Shown one piece after another: positions 52,816-61,952 of a DNA stretch of 64,000 nt (positions within the stretch are counted from its first letter, which is position 1; every line of letters starts with the position of its first letter). The translations under genes and the position numbers were made by a program. The stretch is from Clostridiales bacterium (GTDB lineage: Bacteria; Bacillota; Clostridia; Peptostreptococcales; Anaerovoracaceae), in assembly GCA_015258265.1 (NCBI GenBank), contig JABZIP010000001.1:62001-126000 (forward strand), given 5' to 3'. A model generated the notes under the pieces. The model saw only the letters and a list, made by a program, of their open reading frames with translations. It did no database searches and was not told the origin of the DNA.

Positions 52816-54300
52816 CTATTCAAATATTTTTCGTACTTCTGCTTTCATCGCATCCTTTGCGATTACCGAATTGTGCCTTATTTGCTTGTGTTCCAAGTCG
52901 GCAAGCGATTTCGGTATGCCCACTTTTGTCTTTTCAAACAGCCTGACAAGATAATCAAAGTCATTTGCGCCATTTGATATTCCTATTGCGTTTGCTACAC
53001 TTGCAGGGAATTTATATGGACTCGCTGTCGATGCTATTACCGTGAATGTGCCGTCGCCCGTTTTCTTTGCGTAGTCCTCATAAACTTTATAAGCAACCGC
53101 CGTATGCGTGTCTATTAGATAGTTGTATTTTTCGTATACTTCCTTGATTCCTTCCTGCGTCTGCGCCATATCTGCGAACCCCGCTTCAAAATCAACAAAA
53201 TTCTTTTGATACTCCGCCTTGATGCTATAATGCTTCTTTTCAGCTAAATCGTCCATTAGCGATTTAATATATGCCGTATCTTCACCACACAAGTGGTACA
53301 GCAATCTTTCCAAATTGCTTGATACCAAAATATCCATCGAAGGAGAATTTGTTAAATTAAATCCACGCTTTTCAGGTCTTATATCGTACTCAAATGTGTT
53401 GAAAAAATCGGTAAGTACATTGTTTTCGTTGGAAGCACAAATTAACTTATTTATAGGTGTTCCCATTTTTTTAGCATAATATGCGGCAAGTATATTTCCA
53501 AAATTTCCTGTCGGCACCACGACGTTTATTTCCTCGCCCGCCTTGATTTTGCCGCTTTCGAGCAACTTTACATATGTATATACATAGTAAACCACCTGCG
53601 GTAACAACCTCCCTATATTGATAGAATTCGCAGAAGACAGCTTTACTCCCATTTTATCCAACTCTGCGGCAAATTTTTCATCACCGAAGATGTCTTTTAC
53701 ACGCGTCTGCGCATCGTCAAAGTTTCCCTCAATCGCATAGACATGGGTATTTTCGCCTTCTTGCGTTATCATTTGCAATCTTTGAACATCACTTACCCCG
53801 CTCTTTGGATAAAACACCGCAATCTCCGTATTCCGAACATTTGCAAAGCCCTCAAGCGCCGCTTTTCCGGTATCGCCCGAAGTTGCTGTCAAGATACAAA
53901 TTTTCTTATCCTCTTTTTCCTTTTCCATTGCGATGCGCATAAAATACGGCAATATAGAAAGCGCCATATCCTTAAATGCGGCGGTTTTCCCATGATACAG
54001 CTCCAAAAATCCGAATTCTTTGAAATTCACGAGCTTTACCATATCGGCTTCATCAAATTTGGTGTCGTATGCAGAATTCACACAATAATCTATCTCGTCT
54101 TTCGAAAAATCCGTTAAAAATTCAGAAAACACCCGTGTTGCAATTTCCTTGTACGTCTTGCCGACAAGCGCAGCACAGCCGTCCGATAATTTTGGAAATT
54201 TAGTAGGCACAAACAGTCCTCTATCCGCTGCAATTCCCTGTATTATTGCCTCTGCCGCTCTCTTCTCATTTTTATCGCCTCTTGTGCTTACATATTCCAT
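52816..54300 (-). CDS. thrC: Threonine synthase
   Basis: PLP enzyme converting O-phosphohomoserine to threonine. The PLP lysine is Lys110 in YHGKTAAFKDMALS, followed by TATSGDTGKAALEGF, the phosphate-binding loop. The 494-residue length and the N-terminal MEYVSTRGDKN place it in the long fungal/proteobacterial-type subgroup also common in Clostridia. It is encoded 29 nt after the DUF2156 gene. No other threonine-pathway gene is present in the window. Confidence 0.95.
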   Translation of the reverse strand: MEYVSTRGDKNEKRAAEAIIQGIAADRGLFVPTKFPKLSDGCAALVGKTYKEIATRVFSEFLTDFSKDEIDYCVNSAYDTKFDEADMVKLVNFKEFGFLELYHGKTAAFKDMALSILPYFMRIAMEKEKEDKKICILTATSGDTGKAALEGFANVRNTEIAVFYPKSGVSDVQRLQMITQEGENTHVYAIEGNFDDAQTRVKDIFGDEKFAAELDKMGVKLSSANSINIGRLLPQVVYYVYTYVKLLESGKIKAGEEINVVVPTGNFGNILAAYYAKKMGTPINKLICASNENNVLTDFFNTFEYDIRPEKRGFNLTNSPSMDILVSSNLERLLYHLCGEDTAYIKSLMDDLAEKKHYSIKAEYQKNFVDFEAGFADMAQTQEGIKEVYEKYNYLIDTHTAVAYKVYEDYAKKTGDGTFTVIASTASPYKFPASVANAIGISNGANDFDYLVRLFEKTKVGIPKSLADLEHKQIRHNSVIAKDAMKAEVRKIFE

Positions 54301-54329
54301 TTTATCGCCTCCACATAAACTTTATCTTC

Positions 54330-55232
54330 CTATTTTTCAATTACTGTATATTTTTCTGCAAACTCTATCGGATTGTAACTTAGCTTTGCCTTGCGTAAAT
54401 TTTCTTGTCCTAAATCGTCCTCGCGATTAACAAACTTTACATCGGGATATTCGTTCTCCAAAAATAACTTGTTTATAGCAACATATAGCCCGCGTATCTC
54501 CGCATTTGCCTTTTCTATATGCACGCAAACCGTATCGCTCGTAAGCATATCAGCCATTGTAAAGGCTTGTAGCTTCCCGTCTATATAAATTCCCCCGACT
54601 TTGGTTTCGGGATGCTTCGTAAAGTTTTCGAAAATCTTGGAAACGGCAAATTTTTCAACTTTTATCATTTCATCGATATCTTTATTTTCCGCCCACAAAT
54701 CCATAAGCTCAAGCGCCTCGTCAAATTCGCTTTTTTGCGTCAATCTTCGATACTCAAATCTGCCGTCATAGTCCCTCAAAAATGAATTGTAGTGATTTTT
54801 TTTAGAATGTAGTTTTCGCCCCGACAAAGTTCGCAATTTATCCGCATCGTAAATATAGTCGAACGCATCCCTTTCTTTGCGTATTTCAAAACGATTCGGA
54901 TACGTTTCTTCCAAAAATGTCGCATACTCCTCCGGCACGGCACGCATAACAATCTTGTTAGTCTTGAAGCAAGTCTCAAAAATTTTTTCAAGCTCGCACA
55001 AATCGCGTTCCCACCTTTTTTCCTTGGATACAGGAACTATTGAAAAATAGCCAGTATCATCGTATCCGAAAACATATAATGTGTCATTTTTTTCCATAAT
55101 GCGCGTATTATAAATGTGCTGCCACATATAAAGCGTCATAAAGCTATACTCACACGCCTTGTAATCAACGCGTGAAAAGTAGTCCTGCATCATCTCTTTT
55201 TGTGTCAAATCAACATTTTCGTACTGACACAT
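54330..55232 (-). CDS. DUF2156 (GNAT-like) protein
   Basis: A 300-residue soluble protein of the DUF2156 family, related to the catalytic domain of lysylphosphatidylglycerol synthases (MprF) with a double GNAT fold. SGRKLHSKKNHYNSFLRDY and the ending FVNREDDLGQENLRKAKLSYNP are hallmark segments. There are no membrane helices, so it is not MprF itself. The substrate is unknown; an aminoacyl or acyl transfer reaction is the likely type. It lies between surE and thrC with ~30-nt gaps. Confidence 0.85.
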   Translation of the reverse strand: MCQYENVDLTQKEMMQDYFSRVDYKACEYSFMTLYMWQHIYNTRIMEKNDTLYVFGYDDTGYFSIVPVSKEKRWERDLCELEKIFETCFKTNKIVMRAVPEEYATFLEETYPNRFEIRKERDAFDYIYDADKLRTLSGRKLHSKKNHYNSFLRDYDGRFEYRRLTQKSEFDEALELMDLWAENKDIDEMIKVEKFAVSKIFENFTKHPETKVGGIYIDGKLQAFTMADMLTSDTVCVHIEKANAEIRGLYVAINKLFLENEYPDVKFVNREDDLGQENLRKAKLSYNPIEFAEKYTVIEK

Positions 55233-55263
55233 ACAATTCGTTTCAAAAATAGTATCACCTCTT

Positions 55264-56040
55264 TTATAATATCTCCCAGTCGATTATATCGTTCAAAAGT
55301 TCCCTGTGCGTAAAATTCACTCTAAGCGGTGTAATGCTGGCATATCCGGATTCTACTGCAAGGGTATCGTAATTCTTCCCTACGCTCATATCTTTTTCCG
55401 GAAGCCCGTTATACTTAAACTCCCAATCTCCCTGCTCATTTCTTACAGGCGGTTCGAACCATCCGCTGTAATCTCTGATTCCAAGCTCCGTTTGTTTCAT
55501 ACCTTTTAAATCTTTCAAAGGAATATCCGGTATGTTTATACTAAGAACCGCTGCTCCAAGTTTTTCTTTTTGCTCGGAAATTTTATCAAAAGCCTTTTCG
55601 GCAACATAATTCGCCGCGTCAAAATAGTCCGGAACCTTTTTCCTTGTATCTATGGATACCGCAACTCCAAGCACTCCACAAATTGCAGCTTCCATTGCTG
55701 CCGAAACTGTACCCGAATAGTGTGTATCCATTCCCATATTCGCTCCGTGATTTATACCGGAAAATACCATATCTATATCAATTCCGTCGGTCAAAAGTAT
55801 GCGAAGCCCTACCTTTACACAATCCGCAGGTGTACCGTTTACAGAAAATGCGCGCACTGCGCCATCGTACGCTACTTCCTTTGCAGTGATAGGATGATGC
55901 AAACTGATACTGTGGCTTGCCGCACTTCTTTGTCCGTCCGGTGCAGAAATATAAATTTCCGCCTTACCTTTTAGTGCATCGACCAGATTCCTTATTCCCT
56001 CCGCATTGATTCCGTCATCGTTTGTAACTAATATTTTCAC
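55264..56040 (-). CDS. surE: 5'-nucleotidase SurE
   Basis: Metal-dependent nucleotidase/exopolyphosphatase removing phosphate from nucleoside monophosphates. The metal site begins VTNDDG (Asp8, Asp9), followed by SGINHGANMG and the HYSGTVSAAMEA segment. I start it at a GTG giving VKILVTNDDG because AAAGGTG lies six bases upstream; eleven earlier codons from an ATG are open. The resulting 258 residues match the family length. It is followed by the DUF2156 and thrC genes. Confidence 0.93.
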   Translation of the reverse strand: MKILVTNDDGINAEGIRNLVDALKGKAEIYISAPDGQRSAASHSISLHHPITAKEVAYDGAVRAFSVNGTPADCVKVGLRILLTDGIDIDMVFSGINHGANMGMDTHYSGTVSAAMEAAICGVLGVAVSIDTRKKVPDYFDAANYVAEKAFDKISEQKEKLGAAVLSINIPDIPLKDLKGMKQTELGIRDYSGWFEPPVRNEQGDWEFKYNGLPEKDMSVGKNYDTLAVESGYASITPLRVNFTHRELLNDIIDWEIL

Positions 56041-56172
56041 TTTTTTCACCTTTCGCAATAATTTTTCTCGCACTTATTATATTTATACTAAAACGCACCC
56101 CTCTAAACTTCGCAGTCGCAAAATTGTCGAAAATATGTTAAAATGTTGACATATTCAAAGGAGGTTTTCGAT

Positions 56173-56928
56173 ATGTATAATGAACTTAAAAATCTAATCC
56201 AAGATTCAAGCAATATAGTATTTTTCGGTGGTGCCGGCGTTTCCACAGAAAGCAACATTCCCGACTTTCGCTCGGAAAGCGGACTTTACCACGCACAAAA
56301 ATCTTACGGTTATTCTCCCGAAACAATGCTGTCGCACGACTTTTTTTACGGTAATACCGAAACCTTTTACAGATACTACAAAGAAAACCTGATTTACCGA
56401 GATGCCATGCCGAATTCAGCTCACATCGGTCTTGCAAAATTAGAAGAAATGGGTAAACTCAAAGCTGTAATAACTCAAAATATAGACGGTCTGCATCAAA
56501 AGGCCGGCAGCAAAAATGTTTATGAGCTGCACGGAAGCGTACTTAGAAATACTTGCACCTCATGCGGTGCTCATTTTGATCTTGACTATATTATGGATAT
56601 TGAACACTCAGGCAGACGCGGTAATACCGTTTCCGATATTCCGATTTGCGACAAATGCGGTGCTATCGTAAAACCCGATGTAGTCCTTTATGGAGAGGCG
56701 CTAGACGATTCTGTCGTTGTCGGTGCTGTAAACGCAATCGAAAAAGCCGATTTATTGATAATCGGAGGTACTTCCCTTGCAGTATACCCTGCTGCCGGAC
56801 TTATCAATTACTTTCACGGCAAAGACATAGTGCTTATCAACAAGGATGCAACGCCTTTCGACAATCGCGCTTCACTCGTATTGCACGCTCCGATAGGCGA
56901 AGTTTTTCGCGCTGTCCTTAATCTTTGA
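56173..56928 (+). CDS. NAD-dependent protein deacylase (sirtuin)
   Basis: A 251-residue Sir2/CobB-family enzyme that removes acyl groups from lysines using NAD+. The NAD loop is GGAGVSTESNIPDFRS (about residues 19-34), TQNIDGLHQKAG follows, the catalytic base is His120 in YELHGS, and the structural zinc is held by Cys128, Cys131, Cys159 and Cys162. The ATG used follows AGGAGG by seven bases. It is convergent with pyk with only three bases between the stop codons. Confidence 0.95.
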   Translation: MYNELKNLIQDSSNIVFFGGAGVSTESNIPDFRSESGLYHAQKSYGYSPETMLSHDFFYGNTETFYRYYKENLIYRDAMPNSAHIGLAKLEEMGKLKAVITQNIDGLHQKAGSKNVYELHGSVLRNTCTSCGAHFDLDYIMDIEHSGRRGNTVSDIPICDKCGAIVKPDVVLYGEALDDSVVVGAVNAIEKADLLIIGGTSLAVYPAAGLINYFHGKDIVLINKDATPFDNRASLVLHAPIGEVFRAVLNL

Positions 56929-56931
56929 TAT

Positions 56932-58359
56932 TTAGTGATATTCGCCTGCAATCTGCACCTTTAGCAGATTGGTGCTTCCCTTGATTCCAATAGGAACACC
57001 GGCTGTTAATATAACTCTTTCATCGGTTTTCACAACACCTGCACGCATTGCCGCAGAAACCGCTGCATTGAATAAATCTCTAGTGTTTTTGTACTCAGGT
57101 ATTATAAGTGATTCAACGCCCCATGCAAGCGACATCTGACGCCATACACTGGCATTGCTTGTGCAACTGACTATCGGGCACTGCGGTCTGTACTTTGACA
57201 CCATGTAAGCCGTTCGCCCCGAAGCCGTAACGGTAACAATTGCGGCGGCATTCAAGTCCATAGCCGTAGTGCAGGTCGCATGCGAAATCGCCGTAGTAAT
57301 ATCAGATTTCACCAAATCTGTATTTTCTTTTAGTCTGCAGTTGTAATCTATGTCCGCTTCAGCCCTCTTTGCAATCTTCACCATGGTCTGAAGCGCTTCT
57401 ATCGGATAGGCTCCTGCTGCGGTTTCTCCGGACAGCATAATCGCACTTGTTCCGTCATATATAGCATTTGCAACATCCGCAGCCTCCGCTCGCGTCGGTC
57501 TTGGATTTTTCATCATGGAGTCAAGCATTTGAGTTGCCGTGATTACATGCTTGCCCTCAGCCAGACACTTTTTGATTATCTTTTTCTGCAAAACAGGCAC
57601 TTCTTCCATTGGAATTTCAACACCCATATCGCCACGCGCGACCATTATCCCGTCTGCTTCTTTCACTATTTCATCGAGGTTATTCACCCCTTGCATATTT
57701 TCTATCTTCGCTATTATGTTAATCGTATGGCAATCGTGCTCATCTAAAATTTTCCTGATTTGACGCACATCATCGGCGGTACGCACAAACGAAGCCGCTA
57801 TGAAATCGACATTTTCCTCGATTCCAAACAGTATATCCGCTCTATCTCTTTCGCTTATAAACGGCATCATTATCTCAGCATTCGGCACATTTACACCCTT
57901 ATTGTTCTTCACAATACCGCCGTTTTCTACCATGCAGATGATATCATCACCCTCGACTTTTTTCACGACAAGTTCGATAAGTCCGTCGTCTATCAATATT
58001 TTGGTATCCCTTTGGACATCGTTCGGTAAATCCTTGTAAGTTATGCTCGCCATTTCATTATTGCCGACAACATCTCTTGCTGTGAGTGTGAATACTTGAT
58101 TTTTTACAAGCTCCGCCGCACCTCCCTCAAATTCCTTGACTCTGATTTCAGGGCCTTTGGTATCAAGCAGTGTTGCTATAGGCAGCGCAAGCTCTTCCCT
58201 TATCCACCTGATTCTTTCAAGCGTTTTGCTGTGAGCATCGTGGTCCCCATGTGAAAAATTAAGTCGCGCCACATTCATGCCTTCCTGCATCAAACGCCTA
58301 AGCACAGCGTCATCTTCAGTCGCAGGTCCTAGTGTGCATATTATTTTTGTTTTTCTCAT
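56932..58359 (-). CDS. pyk: Pyruvate kinase
   Basis: Last step of glycolysis: phosphoenolpyruvate plus ADP to pyruvate plus ATP. The N-terminus TKIICTLGPATEDD, the metal/substrate site MVARGDMGVEIP and TATQMLDSMMKNPRPTRAE are diagnostic. At 475 residues it has the A, B and C domains but not the C-terminal PEP-utiliser extension of Bacillus enzymes. The gene stands alone behind the terminator of the LRR protein gene; I see no strong promoter in the short gap. Confidence 0.97.
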   Translation of the reverse strand: MRKTKIICTLGPATEDDAVLRRLMQEGMNVARLNFSHGDHDAHSKTLERIRWIREELALPIATLLDTKGPEIRVKEFEGGAAELVKNQVFTLTARDVVGNNEMASITYKDLPNDVQRDTKILIDDGLIELVVKKVEGDDIICMVENGGIVKNNKGVNVPNAEIMMPFISERDRADILFGIEENVDFIAASFVRTADDVRQIRKILDEHDCHTINIIAKIENMQGVNNLDEIVKEADGIMVARGDMGVEIPMEEVPVLQKKIIKKCLAEGKHVITATQMLDSMMKNPRPTRAEAADVANAIYDGTSAIMLSGETAAGAYPIEALQTMVKIAKRAEADIDYNCRLKENTDLVKSDITTAISHATCTTAMDLNAAAIVTVTASGRTAYMVSKYRPQCPIVSCTSNASVWRQMSLAWGVESLIIPEYKNTRDLFNAAVSAAMRAGVVKTDERVILTAGVPIGIKGSTNLLKVQIAGEYH

Positions 58360-58374
58360 AATTACCTCCTATAA

Positions 58375-58412
58375 AAAATAAGTCTGCCAATTGAATTTTA
58401 ATTGGCAGACCT
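58375..58412 (-). terminator. Intrinsic terminator of the LRR protein gene
   Basis: GTCTGCCAATT (58382-58392) pairs perfectly with AATTGGCAGAC (58400-58410), 11 bp with a 7-nt loop, followed on the minus strand by a T-rich run. It lies just upstream of pyk. Confidence 0.85.
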
Positions 58413-58483
58413 AACAAAAGTCGAGCAAATAAATGAATTGTAAAACTCTACCGAAAAAATTCCTTTTCGAACTTCCTCTAATT

Positions 58484-60592
58484 TTATCTTTGTGCTTTCT
58501 TTTTCACTAGCATAAACGCAAGTCCTGTCATTGCAAGCGAAAGTCCCAGTACATAGTAGATATATTTATAGTTTTCTCCTGTTTTAGGTAACGCGCTTGT
58601 AAGCGGTACTTCTTCAGCTACAATTTCATATTCCGCTTTTCCGTCAGGCTTTGTATTATTTACATAATTGTCAAGTGGAACAGCGTTTTCATCTATTGTA
58701 GTTACATCATTTCGGCTATAATCTGTATTTATATTTGGCAAATTGCTCTTTGTCTCTGCGGTTCTGCCTGAACTTCTTCCTCCGGACACCTCCGCAGGCT
58801 TATTGACCTCTGCCGGTGCAACCTGTTCGTTTTTCTTCGGTTCTTCAGCCGGTTTCTTGCTTTCACTTTGTCCGCTGCTACCTGCAGTATTAGCTTCCAC
58901 TTTTTTATCCGGTTTTGCTTCCAATTTGTCGGCATTGATTTTTTCACTCTTTTCGTATACAAGTGTTACTTCTGCCTTTTTGTAGCTACCTGTGTAGCCA
59001 TCACCATATGGAACATCTTTTACAAATTTGTCATTCGTATGTTCTAGCGACAGTGTGTATTCATTTTTTGCAGAATCCGGTGTAATCTTATCGGGCGCAA
59101 CCATCTCAACAAATTTATAACCTTGCAAACTTGGTGGGACAAACTTGAATATATCCGCCAGCTTAAAATTTTCAAAATAAACTGCTTTCAGTTCGTCGTC
59201 CTTATAAGGCTTTGCTGCGAATTCCAGTTCTGTATCTTTGTCGGAAATTTTTCTGATAATTTTTCCCTTAACCGACTCTGTCAGAGCATCAGCCGCAAAT
59301 TTATTGCCTTCCTTGTCTACAAAGCTGAACTCAACTAAAACGGGGTTGAATACATAATCCTTAGAAGCGCTGTCATCTAACGCATTATCAACTACATATT
59401 TCCCATCTTTATCAACCCTATATAACGCAACCTTTGTCGTTTCCTTGTGCCATCCGGTATTTTCGGCAAATGCAAACATCCCTATTAGCTTAACATCTTG
59501 TGGAATCTCTATTCCCTTTAGTTTGTTTCTAATGAACAATGATTTCTGTATAGCTATGCCTTTTAAAAATTTCCCATCTTCCACTTCTACATTTGCAGGC
59601 TTGATTTTATCAAATTTTCCCCAATCCACAGTAGTAATTGGATTTTCTGCAAATTCCTGGCCCTCCATGATTTGAATTTCGTCATTTAGTTTAACGCTAC
59701 TGATTTTATTTTGTCCAAAAGCATTGTGTCCCAGTTTTTTAAGATTTTCCGGCAAAATCAGTGCTCCTTCAATCGCATTTTTTAAAAACGCGTTTGTATC
59801 AATTAAAGTTAGAGATTTAGTATTGCTAAAATCTACCGATTTGATTTCGTTGCCATAAAAAGCTCCTCCATAAATCGTTTCAATCGCATCGTTAAAGCTA
59901 ACTTCCGTAATTTTGTTTTCTGCGAAAGCTGCTCCTCCTATCTCTCTCATACTCTGCGGAAACTTAATTTTTGTTATTTTGTTTTCCTTAAAAGCGTCAG
60001 AGTTAATACTTTCAATCCCTTCGGGCACTACCAACTCGCCTACAATTGAGCATCTATTAAAAGCATTATCATCTATCGTTTTTAATCCTGCAGGAAGCTC
60101 CAAGATAATGTCTTTGCCGTTTAGTTTCTTATAAAAAGCGTCCCTTCCTATGCCGGTTATATTTAAAGAGGTATCAAATTTAACCCTTATAGTTCCAACA
60201 CTGTCATCATTCACAAGCGCATTAAAATTTTTATCGGGATTAAATTCTTGAACAACTCCATCCGCAACAACTATATCATCGCTGCCCAAAACTAAAGTTT
60301 TCTCCACTTTTGGAGCCGATGTTTGTGCTGTTTCCTTCAATTCCGAAGCCGTAGCTACCTCGGATGCCATACTGTCTTCGGATGTTACGCCTTCCTCAGA
60401 TGTCGTAGCTCCGCTTTCAGCATTATTTTCGCTGTCGTCTGCTGTAGCTTCTCCTGAAGTTGCTGTAGTTTCCGTCTCAGCATTCACAAACAGATTTGTG
60501 TCTGTAAACGCGAAGCCTGTAAAAAAGCCTACAGCACCGAGAATAACTGCTAAACTTCCTGCAATATACCGACTGGCAATATTTTTTTTCAT
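58484..60592 (-). CDS. LPXTG-anchored leucine-rich-repeat surface protein
   Basis: A 702-residue wall protein. A signal peptide (residues 1-37) and a Ser/Thr/Glu/Ala-rich low-complexity stretch (40-100) precede BspA-type (LRR_5) repeats at about 140-360, each near 23 residues with the pattern I-x-x-x-AF-x-x-N-x-I. Beta-rich segments follow, then a Lys/Pro/Glu-rich wall-spanning part (about 570-650). The sorting signal is LPKTG at 668-672, a hydrophobic helix and KKKAQR, so sortase links it to peptidoglycan. BspA-like proteins bind host or bacterial surfaces; the ligand is unknown here. Confidence 0.9.
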   Translation of the reverse strand: MKKNIASRYIAGSLAVILGAVGFFTGFAFTDTNLFVNAETETTATSGEATADDSENNAESGATTSEEGVTSEDSMASEVATASELKETAQTSAPKVEKTLVLGSDDIVVADGVVQEFNPDKNFNALVNDDSVGTIRVKFDTSLNITGIGRDAFYKKLNGKDIILELPAGLKTIDDNAFNRCSIVGELVVPEGIESINSDAFKENKITKIKFPQSMREIGGAAFAENKITEVSFNDAIETIYGGAFYGNEIKSVDFSNTKSLTLIDTNAFLKNAIEGALILPENLKKLGHNAFGQNKISSVKLNDEIQIMEGQEFAENPITTVDWGKFDKIKPANVEVEDGKFLKGIAIQKSLFIRNKLKGIEIPQDVKLIGMFAFAENTGWHKETTKVALYRVDKDGKYVVDNALDDSASKDYVFNPVLVEFSFVDKEGNKFAADALTESVKGKIIRKISDKDTELEFAAKPYKDDELKAVYFENFKLADIFKFVPPSLQGYKFVEMVAPDKITPDSAKNEYTLSLEHTNDKFVKDVPYGDGYTGSYKKAEVTLVYEKSEKINADKLEAKPDKKVEANTAGSSGQSESKKPAEEPKKNEQVAPAEVNKPAEVSGGRSSGRTAETKSNLPNINTDYSRNDVTTIDENAVPLDNYVNNTKPDGKAEYEIVAEEVPLTSALPKTGENYKYIYYVLGLSLAMTGLAFMLVKKKAQR

Positions 60593-60652
60593 ATAGTATC
60601 CTCCTTTTAATGATATCTCGGATATAAAGTCCGTGGATATGCTTAATTCCGT

Positions 60653-60681
60653 ATATCCTATATGAAAACTATGAATTTGTC
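60653..60681 (-). promoter_or_regulatory. Putative promoter of the LRR protein gene
   Basis: TTGACA, 17 bases, TAGGAT on the minus strand, 61 bases before the start codon. GGATAT/ATATCC half-sites repeat just downstream and could be an operator. The remaining gap to orr holds one hairpin. Confidence 0.6.
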
Positions 60682-60804
60682 AATATTTTTAAGGGTATTA
60701 TTTATATACAACATTTATATAATTTTTTACGGACTTAAATATTGGAATTCCAACATTTTTGCGCCGGCTTCATCTCGTTTACAAAAGCCTGTATTTGCAT
60801 CAGC

Positions 60805-60832
60805 CAAACAGCCCGTTTTGGAGGGCTGTTTG
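60805..60832 (-). terminator. Hairpin downstream of orr
   Basis: CAAACAGCCC (60805-60814) pairs with GGGCTGTTTG (60823-60832), a 10-bp perfect stem with an 8-nt loop, about 25 bases past the orr stop. There is no T run after it, so it is a weak terminator or a 3'-end stabiliser. Confidence 0.5.
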
Positions 60833-60854
60833 CCATATTATTTGCCAATTAACA

Positions 60855-61943
60855 CTATCTTACATATTCTTTTGCCACATATTTGCTTGTAGCCGCTTTT
60901 AGCATACCGCCATAACCAAGCGTGAAAGAAACGATATCACCAACTTTGTAAGCCTTATCCGACTTTGTTACATCCAAAATAGTGTGGTCGGAGCTGCCTC
61001 CAAGTATATCGATTTTGGTATCGAGCGGTTCCATACTGCCAAGATCTATATCCTGCTTTCCTATGCCGATAATAGCTCTTTTGATAATCCCTCTATCTTC
61101 GTAGTAAGGTTTTTCACCAAATGCGTCAACTCCGACTTCTCCGATAGGAAGCGACGGTTTTTCTTTCAGCTCAACTATCTGCGCCTCCAAAATCAATGTG
61201 TCATTGTATGTTCCCGCAAACCTTGTACCGTAAGCTGTATCATTACCCAGTAAGAAGGATTCTCCAAGTCTTAAATTGTTGATACCGCTAGGAAGCTCTC
61301 CTTTTTCGGCAAGGTATATCGAGCTTGAGTTTCCTCCGGAAACCATATCCAGTTTAATATTGAATTTTGATTCTATTTCCGCTGCAATCTGCGCAAGAAT
61401 AGACAGGTTGTCATGCTTTGGAATTATAGCTCCGTAGCAAGTCAAGTTCACACCTATTCCGTGTAGCTTGATGTTTTCCATAGCTAGAATCTTTTCAACA
61501 GCAGCATCTATCAGATCTCTATCTTGGAAGAAAATACCTTCTCTCAAATCTCCCAAATCTATCATAAGTAATACTTTATGCACTTTGCCTTGCTTTTTCG
61601 CTTCCGCATTGAGAGCCTCGATAGTTTCAAGCTCTGAATTGAAGCTCAAATCTGCATACTTTACAGTATCTTCAATTTCGCACATCATAGGCAGTCTTAA
61701 AAGTACGGTTTGCTTTCCGGCAGCTCTTGCAATATCAGCATATGTTGCAAGATTAGCCACTCTTGAATCTGCAATGTAATCAACCGCAGGATTAGCTGCA
61801 ATCATTTTTACCATTTCGAGGTCTGCGCACAGTCCTTTGGTAACTATCATCAGCGAGCATTTGCCTTTGTCTTTTGTAATTCCTGCAACGATTTCTAAGT
61901 TTTTGTTTAACTTGTTTAAATCAATTTTTAATTTTGGATACAT
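60855..61943 (-). CDS. orr: Ornithine racemase
   Basis: PLP enzyme turning L-ornithine into D-ornithine, the substrate of ornithine 4,5-aminomutase, in anaerobic ornithine fermentation. It belongs to the alanine-racemase fold: the PLP lysine is probably Lys36 in MIVTKGLCAD, and GVNLTCYGAIIP and SGGNSSSIYL are the family's conserved loops. At 362 residues it is full length. It lies 9 nt after the GlmL-like gene, which follows oraE; this matches the clostridial oraE-glmL-orr order. Confidence 0.93.
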   Translation of the reverse strand: MYPKLKIDLNKLNKNLEIVAGITKDKGKCSLMIVTKGLCADLEMVKMIAANPAVDYIADSRVANLATYADIARAAGKQTVLLRLPMMCEIEDTVKYADLSFNSELETIEALNAEAKKQGKVHKVLLMIDLGDLREGIFFQDRDLIDAAVEKILAMENIKLHGIGVNLTCYGAIIPKHDNLSILAQIAAEIESKFNIKLDMVSGGNSSSIYLAEKGELPSGINNLRLGESFLLGNDTAYGTRFAGTYNDTLILEAQIVELKEKPSLPIGEVGVDAFGEKPYYEDRGIIKRAIIGIGKQDIDLGSMEPLDTKIDILGGSSDHTILDVTKSDKAYKVGDIVSFTLGYGGMLKAATSKYVAKEYVR

Positions 61944-61952
61944 AACTTCCTC